Positions 48,339-55,884 of a stretch of 64,000 nucleotides of DNA are shown one piece after another. The notes beneath the pieces were generated by a model that worked only from the letters and a program-made list of their open reading frames with translations, ran no database searches and had not been told where the DNA came from. The stretch spans positions 62,001-126,000 of the forward strand of contig NZ_MUNS01000030.1 of assembly GCF_002002705.1 (NCBI RefSeq). Direction: 5' to 3'. Positions within the stretch are counted from its first letter, which is position 1. Each line of letters begins with the position of its first letter. The position numbers and the translations under genes were made by a program. This DNA is from Polaromonas sp. C04 (lineage in GTDB: Bacteria > Pseudomonadota > Gammaproteobacteria > Burkholderiales > Burkholderiaceae_C).

Positions 48339-49250
48339 ATGAACCTGCGCAAGTTTGCCCACTTCCTGGCCGTGGTGGAAAACCGCAGCTTTCGCAAGGC
48401 ATCCGAGGCGGTGCACCTGTCGCAGCCAGCCTTGAGCCGCAGCCTGAAATCCCTGGAAGACGAGCTGGGAATTCCGCTGCTGGACCGCGCCTACGGCCGC
48501 ATCGTGCCCACCGCCTACAGCAAGCCCATCGTCGACCATATCCGCCGGATGACAGCCGAGGCCCGCGCGCTGGAAGAGTCGGTGCGGCGCATCAAGGGCC
48601 TGGAGGAAGGCGAGATCGGCATCGGCTTCGGCCCCTTCGCGGCAGTGACAGCCCTGGGGCCTGTGATGCGCGACATGGTGTCGCGCTACCCGAAGCTGCG
48701 TGTGCGCATCGAGATCGCCAACTCGGGCCTGTTGCTCGAGTTGCTCAAGCAGGACCGGCTGGACCTCGTGGTCGGCGATTCGCGCTACCAGACCGAGCTG
48801 GAAAATGTGGCCATCATCAAGTTGCCCAAACAGCTGATCGCGGTGGTCGCCAGCCGCGACAATGAGCTCGCGCGGCGGCCGGGGCGGCTGTCGCTGGCCG
48901 ACCTGAAAGACCGCTCGACCGGATCGCCGACGCTGCCCGGCGAACTGCTGCAGATGATCAGGGGCCAGGGTTTGGCGGAGTTCCCCACGGTCACTTGCGA
49001 CGACATGCGGGTCTTGCTGGAGCTGGCGGAAAACACGCAGTTGATCGCGCTGGTGCCGCAGCTGGTGGTCGACGATCTGGGCGATCGTGATGCGCTGGTG
49101 GCGCTGCGCATGCCGATGCCGTTCGACCGCTATGCCCACCCCTGCATCATGCATACAAAAGGGCGCACGCTGGGGCCGGCGGGCAACCTGTTGATTGAAC
49201 TGGTGAGCGAGCGTTTCGGCGCGGTACGGGCAAAGGGTCGCCTCGGCTGA
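48339..49250 (+). CDS. LysR family transcriptional regulator
   Basis: A 303-residue LTTR. The winged helix covers residues 1-60 (LRKFAHFLAVVENRSFRKASEA, LSQPALSRSLKSLEDELG) and the effector domain begins near 92. It faces the ABC operon and lies upstream of the MFS and microcompartment genes, so it is the best candidate for local activator. It ends eight bases from the convergent MFS stop. Confidence 0.88.
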   Translation: MNLRKFAHFLAVVENRSFRKASEAVHLSQPALSRSLKSLEDELGIPLLDRAYGRIVPTAYSKPIVDHIRRMTAEARALEESVRRIKGLEEGEIGIGFGPFAAVTALGPVMRDMVSRYPKLRVRIEIANSGLLLELLKQDRLDLVVGDSRYQTELENVAIIKLPKQLIAVVASRDNELARRPGRLSLADLKDRSTGSPTLPGELLQMIRGQGLAEFPTVTCDDMRVLLELAENTQLIALVPQLVVDDLGDRDALVALRMPMPFDRYAHPCIMHTKGRTLGPAGNLLIELVSERFGAVRAKGRLG

Positions 49251-49257
49251 CGGCCGC

Positions 49258-50481
49258 TCACACCTTCTTCAGTGTGCGCCATTGCGCGAGCAAGCCCGCC
49301 AGGCCGGCTGCACCTGCCAGCGCGGCGGCGCAAAAGGCGAGGCCATAGTCTCCCGAGTGATCGCGCAGAACTCCGCCGGCCCAGGTGCCGGCGCCGGCGG
49401 CGATGAAGGCCAGGAAATAAATCTCGGCGATACGCCTGCCGGCCTGGCTCACGGGAAACAGTTCGCGTGCGAGCACGGCATAGCCGGGCAGGTAGGCGCC
49501 GAAGCCCAGTCCGATCAGTGCGACGCCGATTGCCGTGGCCGCATAGCCGCCGCTGAATGACAGCCAGAGCAGGCCAAGCACATGCAGCATTGATGCGGCG
49601 ACCAGCACGCGATAGCGGCCCAGTCGCAGGCTCAGTTGCGCCACGCCCAGGCGCGTGGCAAGGCTGGCGCCCAGCATGACGGAAAGCAGCGCCGCTGCGG
49701 CAGCCGGCGTGGCACCCAATTCTTCGCCGGCGGCGGTGATGTGGCCCATCACCAGAAAGGTGGCCACGCTGGACAGGCCCAGACAAATGCCCAGATTCGC
49801 CAACAGGCCGTTCGGCCCGCGGTGACCGCGTGTCTGGCCGCCAATGGACTCGCACTCCTGCGTGCTGGATTGGTGCCGTTGCGCGCTGGCTGGCGGCGCC
49901 CTGCGGAACGCGAAGGCGCAGGCAAGCAGCAGCACCCCGCCTACGACACCGAAGCCGAGCAGCGTAGCGCGCCAGCCATGGTCGCGCGCGGCGATGCGCA
50001 GCAGGGGCGGAAACAGCAGACCGCCCACGCTTTGGCCGGTGGCCGCGATGGCGATGGCCAGTGGCCGACGGCGATCGAACCACTGACTGAGCGCCGCCGT
50101 CAGAGGGCCAAAAAAGATGCCCTGGCCGCACGCACCCACCAACAGACCGAAGGCCAGATACAAGCCGCCAATGCTTTGCGAGAACGATGCGGCAACAAGA
50201 CCCGAGGCCGTGGCCAGCGAGCCGACCACTGCCAGCGGGAAAAAGCCGAAGCGATCATGCATGCGGCCGAACACCAGGCCGCCGAACCCCGCACCTATCA
50301 GCATGAAGGTGTGGGCCAGGGCCAGCGCCGCCGTGCTCGCGCCCAACTCCCGCGACAGAGGCTTGAGCAGGATGGGCACGCAGGTCGCCGCGCCGAATCC
50401 GATGGAGGCGATCAGCAACGTCAGGGCCGCGAGCCACCAGCCATAGGCGGTTTCGATCGAGGGCAGCGGAGTGCGTTGCAT
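49258..50481 (-). CDS. MFS transporter adjacent to the microcompartment operon
   Basis: A 407-residue, 12-helix transporter. GLVFGRMHDRFGFFPL is the loop 2-3 motif A and QWFDRRRPLAIAIAATGQSVGG follows helix 4, as in OFA/monocarboxylate-type transporters. The central loop is polar and poorly conserved (about 195-225). It is divergent from the microcompartment operon across a 263-base gap with paired inverted operator-like sites, so both are probably controlled together. It could import the substrate or export an end product. Confidence 0.82.
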   Translation of the reverse strand: MQRTPLPSIETAYGWWLAALTLLIASIGFGAATCVPILLKPLSRELGASTAALALAHTFMLIGAGFGGLVFGRMHDRFGFFPLAVVGSLATASGLVAASFSQSIGGLYLAFGLLVGACGQGIFFGPLTAALSQWFDRRRPLAIAIAATGQSVGGLLFPPLLRIAARDHGWRATLLGFGVVGGVLLLACAFAFRRAPPASAQRHQSSTQECESIGGQTRGHRGPNGLLANLGICLGLSSVATFLVMGHITAAGEELGATPAAAAALLSVMLGASLATRLGVAQLSLRLGRYRVLVAASMLHVLGLLWLSFSGGYAATAIGVALIGLGFGAYLPGYAVLARELFPVSQAGRRIAEIYFLAFIAAGAGTWAGGVLRDHSGDYGLAFCAAALAGAAGLAGLLAQWRTLKKV

Positions 50482-50501
50482 GGGAAATGCCTTGGTGGTG
50501 T

Positions 50502-50594
50502 AAAGGGATGCATCGACTCTCGCAGACCGAAGGCTCGCGCGGCACGGGTCGGCCCTGCGCCATGGCGCAAATGCCCCTGTGCATGCATCCCTTT
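50502..50594. promoter_or_regulatory. Paired inverted operator-like sites upstream of the microcompartment operon
   Basis: AAAGGGATGCAT at 50502-50513 is matched exactly by its reverse complement ATGCATCCCTTT at 50583-50594. Between them lies a perfect 14-base palindrome, TGCGCCATGGCGCA (50556-50569). The arrangement, two identical sites facing each other in a divergent gap, suits two dimers of one regulator controlling both genes. Confidence 0.55.
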
Positions 50595-50744
50595 CGCCAT
50601 GCCCTCATCGCGCCGCGTCTCTCTCGGGAGAACGCAACACGGTGTCGCAATAGCCACTAACGCCGCTTGCCCTGCTCCGCGCAGAATTGTTTCAATCCAA
50701 GGCGCTTCGCTGCGATGCGAGGCACAGCAAAAGGAAGCAATGCA

Positions 50745-51830
50745 ATGAAGTTTCGACACATTGAAGTGACACGGATGACGCCCACCATCGGCGCGCTCAT
50801 CTCCGGCGTGGACCTGAATGCGGTGAAGAACCCCGCGGTCTATGACGAGATCCGCAACGCTCTCTGGGAAAACAAGGCGATCTTCTTTCGCAAGCAGCCG
50901 CTGACGCCGCAAGCACACCTGGCGCTGGGCCGCGCGTTCGGCGAGATGGAGAGGCACGAGTTTTTTCCGCACGTGGATGGCCACCCCGAGATCCAGACCA
51001 TCGCCAACACCGGCAAGAAGTCTCCCGATACCGACCGCTGGCACGCGGATTGCACGTTCCGGGAAAAGCCCAATGCAGTGTCCATCCTGCGCGCCGTGGA
51101 GATTCCTCCCGAGGGCGGCGACACACTGTGGGCGTGCATGAACACGGCCTACGAGGCGCTGGACGAGCCGATGAAGAAGATGCTGCTGGAGCTCGATGCG
51201 GAGCACGACATCTCCTACGCCTTTCGCAGGATGGGCTACACCGGCGAGGCGCGCCGGCTCGATGCGAGCAACCCGCCCTATATCCATCCTGCTGTGATCA
51301 ATCATCCAGTGACGGGCAAGCTGTGCCTGTTCGTGAATTCGATCTGGACCAAGCGCTTCACCAATCTCATCGACCGGTATGGCGAGAACCTGCTCAAGTT
51401 GCTGCATGAGTGGGTGATGAAGCCCGACTTCCAGGTGCGTTTCCGCTGGGAGCAGGACTCCATCGCGATCTGGGACAACATGGCGACGCAGCATTACGCG
51501 GTGTTCGACTATGCGGGGCACAACCGGCGCATGCACCGGGTGACTTGTGAGCCGACGAAGGTTCGCCTGAATGCACGCCCAGAGGCCTCGCGCCCCGCAC
51601 CGATCGCCGATTTCGGCGAGGCGTCGATGATGACTGCGATGCGGCCCACGCTGCAGGAGTCCATGCAAGGCAACGGCGCACGCCCGCAACCGCAACCAGG
51701 CATGGGCATGCTGGACGATTCGCGCATGCAGCGCCTGTCGGACACCGAGCGCCGAGCCGTGAAGGCCGTCTTCGAGGCGATCAGCTCGCTCGACCTGGCC
51801 GACATCGCTCGCCGCAGCGCAAACGTCTGA
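50745..51830 (+). CDS. TauD/TfdA family Fe(II)/2-oxoglutarate dioxygenase, putative microcompartment cargo
   Basis: A 361-residue non-haem iron dioxygenase. The iron-binding triad is visible as His100-x-Asp102 (WHADCTF) and distal His264 (MHRVTCEP), with Arg274 as the likely 2-oxoglutarate ligand. WDNMATQHYAVFDYAG matches the TauD core. Family enzymes hydroxylate the carbon next to a hetero-group; the product often collapses to an aldehyde, as TauD gives aminoacetaldehyde and sulfite from taurine. The protein is 75-80 residues longer than TauD: after the core come a Pro/Gln/Gly-rich linker (RPQPQPGMG) and a terminal amphipathic helix (RRAVKAVFEAISSLDLADI), as in encapsulated cargo. AAGGAAG precedes the ATG. 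It heads the microcompartment operon, 13 bases before the aldehyde dehydrogenase. The substrate is inferred only. Confidence 0.88.
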   Translation: MKFRHIEVTRMTPTIGALISGVDLNAVKNPAVYDEIRNALWENKAIFFRKQPLTPQAHLALGRAFGEMERHEFFPHVDGHPEIQTIANTGKKSPDTDRWHADCTFREKPNAVSILRAVEIPPEGGDTLWACMNTAYEALDEPMKKMLLELDAEHDISYAFRRMGYTGEARRLDASNPPYIHPAVINHPVTGKLCLFVNSIWTKRFTNLIDRYGENLLKLLHEWVMKPDFQVRFRWEQDSIAIWDNMATQHYAVFDYAGHNRRMHRVTCEPTKVRLNARPEASRPAPIADFGEASMMTAMRPTLQESMQGNGARPQPQPGMGMLDDSRMQRLSDTERRAVKAVFEAISSLDLADIARRSANV

Positions 51831-51843
51831 AGAGGGCCGCCTC

Positions 51844-53313
51844 GTGAACGAAACCTTTGACGACGACCTGGCCGCCCTGCAGGAGACGCGCACCCTGGTG
51901 GCCCGCGCGCTGCCTGCCGCGCAGGCCCTGGCGCGCCTTGAGCCAGCCGAGGCCTGGCGCATCGCCGAGCGGGTCTGCCGCGCTTGCGAAGACCGCGCCG
52001 AGCACTATGCGCGCCTGGCCGTCGAAGAGACGGGCATTGGCCGCGTGCAGGACAAGGTGTTCAAGAACCTGCTCGCCAGCCGCGATCTCATGGCCTTTTA
52101 CCAAAACACCGTGCTGGGCGGCATGCGCGTGGATGAAGAACGCAAGATGCTGCTGGTCGGCCGGCCTGCGGGGGTGGTGATGGGCCTGGTTGCGTCGACC
52201 AGCCCGATCGCTACCCTGTATTTCAAGGTGCTGTCCTGCCTGATGTCGCGCAACGCCATCATCCTGAGCCCGCATCCGCTGGCGCTGCATTGCTCCATCG
52301 ACGCGGCGGAGTACCTGCGCGAGGTGGCGCGCGAGGCCGGCGCCCCTGCTGACGCCATCCAGATCCAGAAGACGCCGACGCTGGACGCCACGCACGCGAT
52401 GATGCGCAACCGTGGCGTGAACCTGATCCTCGCCACTGGTGGCACCCCCATGGTGCGGGCCGCCTACAGCTCTGGCACGCCTTCACTGGGCGTGGGGCCA
52501 GGCAACGTCCCGGTGTACGTGGACGCGAGCGCCGACCTTGGACTCGCTGTGGACGAGACGATGGCCGCCAAGACCTTCGACTACGGCTCGGCCTGCTCTA
52601 CCCCCTCGGCGGTGTTCGTGCACCGCAATGTCGAGGCTGACTTCACCGACAAGATGAAGCGCGCGGGCGCCTTTTATTGCAACGCCGAGCAGCAGCAGCG
52701 CCTGGAGGCATTCGCCTTCCCAGAGGGTCGCCTGAATCCGAAGATCGTGGGGCGCGCGGCCGCGTGGATTGCGCAGCAGGCGGGTCTGTCCGGTGCGGGC
52801 CACGCGACGGTGCTGGTCGGCACGCTGAACGAAGTCTCGCGCGCCTCGTCAATGGCCAAGGAAAAGCTCTCTCCCATTCTTGGGTTCAAGCGCGTGGACG
52901 ATCGCGAGCACGCAATCCGCGAGGCGCGCGCCATGCTGGCCGTCTCGGGTGCGGGGCACACATCGGGCATCTTCGCGGAAGACCTCGAAACCATCGCCTT
53001 GTGGGGTGGCACGCTGGACGTGAACCGCACGGTCGTGAACAAGGGCACGTCCATGGGCGTGATCGGCGCCGGCACCGGTCTGGCTCCCACTTTCACCATC
53101 GGCACGGGCTTCGCGGGCCGCAGCTCCATCGCCGAGAACGTGGGTCCCGAGCATCTCATCAACTGGAAAAAGATCGCCTTCCCCACCGGCGCGGCCGCGC
53201 CTCGCAGCGAAGCATCGCCGTCGCAGCGCACCGGCGATGCGCACGACGAGCACATTCGCGACACCGTCCGGGCCATCCTGGCCTTGGCCCTCGAATCCCG
53301 GACTACCCCATGA
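51844..53313 (+). CDS. Microcompartment-type CoA-acylating aldehyde dehydrogenase
   Basis: A 489-residue aldehyde dehydrogenase of the EutE/PduP/AdhE-N branch, which oxidises an aldehyde with NAD+ and CoA to acyl-CoA. Signature segments are ILATGGTPMVRAAYSSG, GVGPGNVPVYVD and the catalytic Cys251 in TFDYGSACSTPSAVF. The catalytic domain ends near WKKIAFP. It is followed by a Ser/Ala/Pro-rich linker and a final amphipathic helix, EHIRDTVRAILALALES, the form of a C-terminal encapsulation peptide. GTG at 51844 follows AGAGGG at good spacing. The stop overlaps the first BMC-T start. It should consume the aldehyde made by the dioxygenase inside the shell. No phosphotransacylase or alcohol dehydrogenase for cofactor recycling is nearby. 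Confidence 0.9.
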   Translation: MNETFDDDLAALQETRTLVARALPAAQALARLEPAEAWRIAERVCRACEDRAEHYARLAVEETGIGRVQDKVFKNLLASRDLMAFYQNTVLGGMRVDEERKMLLVGRPAGVVMGLVASTSPIATLYFKVLSCLMSRNAIILSPHPLALHCSIDAAEYLREVAREAGAPADAIQIQKTPTLDATHAMMRNRGVNLILATGGTPMVRAAYSSGTPSLGVGPGNVPVYVDASADLGLAVDETMAAKTFDYGSACSTPSAVFVHRNVEADFTDKMKRAGAFYCNAEQQQRLEAFAFPEGRLNPKIVGRAAAWIAQQAGLSGAGHATVLVGTLNEVSRASSMAKEKLSPILGFKRVDDREHAIREARAMLAVSGAGHTSGIFAEDLETIALWGGTLDVNRTVVNKGTSMGVIGAGTGLAPTFTIGTGFAGRSSIAENVGPEHLINWKKIAFPTGAAAPRSEASPSQRTGDAHDEHIRDTVRAILALALESRTTP

Positions 53314-53918
53314 CCACATTGCGCTCTTTCGACTTCCTGGACCGCCTGCAGCCCCAGACCATGTGCTATCTCGGCAGCATGGTGCGCGGTTTCCTGCCAC
53401 GTGCCAACGATGCGGCAATGATCATCGAGATCGCGCCCGGGTTGGACGTCGAATGGCTGACCGATATCGTGCTCAAAGAGATCGACGTGAAGCCCGGCGT
53501 GCTCATGGTGGAGCGGCAGTTCGGCTACCTCGAGTTCCATGCGCGCCACGCAGCTTCGGTGAAAGCGGCGGGGGCGGCGGTTCTTCAGGCCCTGGGGCTG
53601 TCATCGCCCGAGCTCCCGCAGCGGCAGATCCTGGCCTCGCGGCAGATCGATCGTGTCGACAGCCTGCATTCCTTCCTGGTCAACCGCAACAAGTCTGGCT
53701 CGATGCTGCTGCCGGGACAGTCGCTCTTTCTGCTGGAAACCACGCCCGCGGCCGGCGCGCTGCTGGCCGCGAACGAGGCCGAGAAGGCGGCTGACATCAC
53801 GCTGGTGGACTGCCGCTTCATGGGAGCGAGCGGGCGCCTGTACGTGAGCGGAACCGAGTCCGCCGTGCGCGCGGCCAGCGAGGCCGCGATCGCGGCGCTG
53901 ACGCCGGAGGCGCGATGA
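53310..53918 (+). CDS. Bacterial microcompartment shell protein, BMC-T (first)
   Basis: A 202-residue tandem-domain shell protein that would trimerise into a pseudohexamer facet tile. Domain 1 (about 10-100) contains MIIEIAPGLDVEWLTDIVLK and VMVERQFGYLEF-type sequence. Domain 2 (about 110-195) has FLVNRNKSGSMLLPGQSLFL, LLAANEAEKAADI and FMGASGRLYVSGTE. It is clearly paralogous to the protein at 54982. BMC-T trimers often carry the larger gated pores for cofactors or bulky metabolites. It overlaps the genes on both sides by four bases. Confidence 0.93.
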   Translation: MTTLRSFDFLDRLQPQTMCYLGSMVRGFLPRANDAAMIIEIAPGLDVEWLTDIVLKEIDVKPGVLMVERQFGYLEFHARHAASVKAAGAAVLQALGLSSPELPQRQILASRQIDRVDSLHSFLVNRNKSGSMLLPGQSLFLLETTPAAGALLAANEAEKAADITLVDCRFMGASGRLYVSGTESAVRAASEAAIAALTPEAR

Positions 53919-54382
53919 TGAGCACGCCGCGCTCCCCAGAGTTCGAAAGCCTCGTCGGCGAAGCGGTGCGCGGCTTTATGCAGACACGCCGCGCTCCCCC
54001 GGCGCCGGCGCCATCGGTGCGGTTGCCGCTCACCATTCGCAGCGATGCGGACCTGGCCGAACTTGTTCGCTGGTTCAAGTTGCTGTGTACGAGCGATGCC
54101 TTGCGCGAACGTTTCGTGAGTGGGGCGATTGCGCTGGACCTGAAATTGCTGGCGCCCGAGCCTGCGGCTGCGCCCATGCCTGTGGCCATGGCCGCGCCCG
54201 GAAATGGCGCGCCGCAAGCCGGCTTGCCCATGACGATCGATGAATCGGTGATTACCGAGGCTGTCTTGCGGCGCCAGCACGCCCGCGGCCAGGTTGTGAG
54301 CTTGAGGCGCGGCGCCGTCATCACGCCGGCGGCGCGCGATTACGCCAGGACGGCGGGTATACGAATGGAGCGCAGCGAATGA
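53915..54382 (+). CDS. Unrecognised microcompartment-associated protein
   Basis: A 155-residue protein without a BMC domain. It has three parts. An N-terminal amphipathic helix (SPEFESLVGEAVRGFMQT) is followed by an Ala/Pro linker. A middle segment of about 45 residues reads LADLAELVRWFKLL-like helices, and a second Ala/Pro/Met-rich linker follows. The C-terminal segment, TIDESVITEAVLRRQ then VITPAARDYARTAGI, resembles the short motif found at the N termini of EutQ/EutT-type microcompartment proteins. The N-terminal helix is like an encapsulation peptide. A scaffold or accessory linking cargo to shell is the best guess. The start could be 53915 or the adjacent ATG at 53918; its stop overlaps the BMC-P start. 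Confidence 0.75.
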   Translation: MMSTPRSPEFESLVGEAVRGFMQTRRAPPAPAPSVRLPLTIRSDADLAELVRWFKLLCTSDALRERFVSGAIALDLKLLAPEPAAAPMPVAMAAPGNGAPQAGLPMTIDESVITEAVLRRQHARGQVVSLRRGAVITPAARDYARTAGIRMERSE

Positions 54383-54618
54383 AAACAGGTACTGTGACCG
54401 GTCGCATCTGGGCCACCAAACGACATGAACTGCTGCCGCCGGGCGCCCTGGTGCGCCTGGAGATGGATGGCGGCGGCTCTCTGGTCGCGCTCGACGGATT
54501 CGGTGTGGGCATCGGTGACGAAGCCCTCGTGATCCAGGGTTCGGTGGCGGCGCATTACTGCGGTAGTCCGGTGGACGCCATGGTGGTCGGGATCATCGAT
54601 CCCAGCGGCGAGCGCTAG
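54379..54618 (+). CDS. Bacterial microcompartment vertex protein, BMC-P (EutN/CcmL type)
   Basis: A 79-residue pentamer-forming vertex protein. It begins MKTGTVTGRIWATKRHE and continues GALVRLEMDGGGSLVALDGFGVGIGDEAL, then VDAMVVGIID, the standard EutN/CcmL fold with its terminal strand. Pentamers cap the icosahedral corners, so a closed shell is possible with this single gene. Translation is coupled to the preceding gene (ATGA). Confidence 0.95.
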   Translation: MKTGTVTGRIWATKRHELLPPGALVRLEMDGGGSLVALDGFGVGIGDEALVIQGSVAAHYCGSPVDAMVVGIIDPSGER

Positions 54619-54666
54619 GCCGCCCCCCTCATTTTTGATCGTAGTTTTTTTAACAGGAGAGATGAC

Positions 54667-54945
54667 ATGTCCCAGGCAGTTGGATTGATCGAGACGGTTG
54701 GCTACGTGGCGGCTTACGCTGCAGCGGACGCCATGGTGAAGGCGGCGAACGTGACCCTGGTGGGCCGCGAGCAGGTGGGGGCGGGGCTGGTGGCGATTAC
54801 CGTGACCGGCGACGTCGGGGCCGTCAAGGCCGCCACCGACGCGGGCGCCGAGGCGGCGCGGCATGTGGGTGAAGTCAAGTCCTGCCATGTGATTCCACGG
54901 CCGCACGCCGACGTGCTCAAGTATTTCGAAGCCGCCAAGAAGTAA
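54667..54945 (+). CDS. Bacterial microcompartment shell protein, BMC-H
   Basis: A 92-residue canonical hexamer-forming shell protein. It begins [25 protein letters not shown], has the pore-loop region [23 protein letters not shown] and ends [12 protein letters not shown], as in PduA/EutM. It would tile most of the facet surface. It has its own ribosome-binding site (AGGAGA) after a 48-base gap, which may allow the higher expression expected of the main tile. Confidence 0.97.
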   Translation: MSQAVGLIETVGYVAAYAAADAMVKAANVTLVGREQVGAGLVAITVTGDVGAVKAATDAGAEAARHVGEVKSCHVIPRPHADVLKYFEAAKK

Positions 54946-54981
54946 ACGCCCTGCCGCCCGGGGGGCGTTGCGAAAGCCGAT

Positions 54982-55632
54982 ATGCAAAACGAACTACGCG
55001 TTTATCTGATCCTCGAACGCCTGGAGCGGCAGTTTGCCGCCTACCTGAGTTCGCCCACGGGCGGGCGCGGCTACGTTCCGCTGGAAGGCATGAGCTCGCT
55101 GATTCTCGAGATCGCACCGGGCCTGGCCATCGAGCGCGTGACCGACACGGCGCTGAAGGCGGCGCCCGAACTGGAGCCGGGCCTGCTGGTCGTCGAACGG
55201 CAGTTCGGCGTGCTGGAGGTCCACGCCGACCAGCCCGCAGATCTGGCCCGTGCCGGCGAGGCGATCCTGGCATCGCTGGGCGTGCGCGCCGAGGACCAGC
55301 TCAAACCGGAAATCCTGGTGATGGACGTCGTCGAGGACATCACCGACCGCCACGCCGTCATCATCAATCGCAACAAGCAGGCATCCATGGTGCTGCCCGG
55401 CGAGAGCGTGCTTCTGCTTGAGCTGGTGCCGGCACTGTTTGCTTCGTACGCGGCGAATGAGGCGGAAAAGGCGGTGCCTGGCATCCGCCTGATCGATCTC
55501 CGGATGATCGGGGCCACGGGACGGCTTTACCTCTCGGGGTCACACGAAGATGTGCTGGCAGCGGCAAAGCACATCCAGGCGAAGCTGGCAAAGATTCCGG
55601 GTCGGGCGTCGCGCACGGAGAAGAGCCGTTAG
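54982..55632 (+). CDS. Bacterial microcompartment shell protein, BMC-T (second)
   Basis: A 216-residue tandem-domain shell protein, paralogue of the one at 53310. It shares LILEIAPGLAIERVTDTALK, VVERQFGVLEVHA, INRNKQASMVLPGESVLL, ANEAEKAVPGI and MIGATGRLYLSG. Its N terminus is longer and different (QNELRVYLILERLERQFAAY), which may set stacking or partner specificity. It is the last gene of the operon. The sequence immediately after it is the degraded pirin-derived repeat. Confidence 0.93.
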   Translation: MQNELRVYLILERLERQFAAYLSSPTGGRGYVPLEGMSSLILEIAPGLAIERVTDTALKAAPELEPGLLVVERQFGVLEVHADQPADLARAGEAILASLGVRAEDQLKPEILVMDVVEDITDRHAVIINRNKQASMVLPGESVLLLELVPALFASYAANEAEKAVPGIRLIDLRMIGATGRLYLSGSHEDVLAAAKHIQAKLAKIPGRASRTEKSR

Positions 55633-55660
55633 GGGTCCGGGTTATCGAATCGGCTCACGC

Positions 55661-55711
55661 ATGACGGCGGCGCTGGAACTGGCCAACAGCGGGCGCGAGG
55701 AACGGCCGTAA
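55661..55711 (+). pseudogene. Remnant of a pirin gene 3' end
   Basis: GAACTGGCCAACAGCGG (55675-55691) matches the pirin gene at 44123-44139 with one mismatch, and it runs directly into the last 23 coding bases of pirin, including its TAA stop. The 207 bases lying between these parts in the intact gene are missing, with GCGG at both edges. The reading frame is kept (69 codons lost), so 16 residues ending REERP remain. It is not expected to be functional. Confidence 0.75.
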
Positions 55712-55790
55712 CGCCGGTGCACGCGGTGCACTGGCGAGAGACTATAGTTTTCATAGCTGATTGTGCAGGCCACGCAAGGGCTGCGGGGCC
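55689..55790 (+). repeat. Direct repeat, right copy, flanking the microcompartment region
   Basis: This matches 44343-44445 in the same orientation: 27 and 28 identical bases at its two ends and a diverged centre. It includes interspersed repeat copy H (55740-55789). Together the two direct repeats enclose about 11.3 kb with the ABC, regulator, MFS and microcompartment genes. Confidence 0.8.
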
Positions 55791-55884
55791 TTTTTGCTTA
55801 AGAAACAGGTTGCCGGGCAAGCCGGCGCCAGCCGCAGGGTGAGCCGCGGGCCAAGCCGGTGTACGCTTGGGCGCTGACACCGCC

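Noticed and set aside
55661-55711. A 16-codon coding gene after the second BMC-T
   Set aside because: It is the leftover of the pirin 3' end with an internal 207-base loss, not an independent gene.
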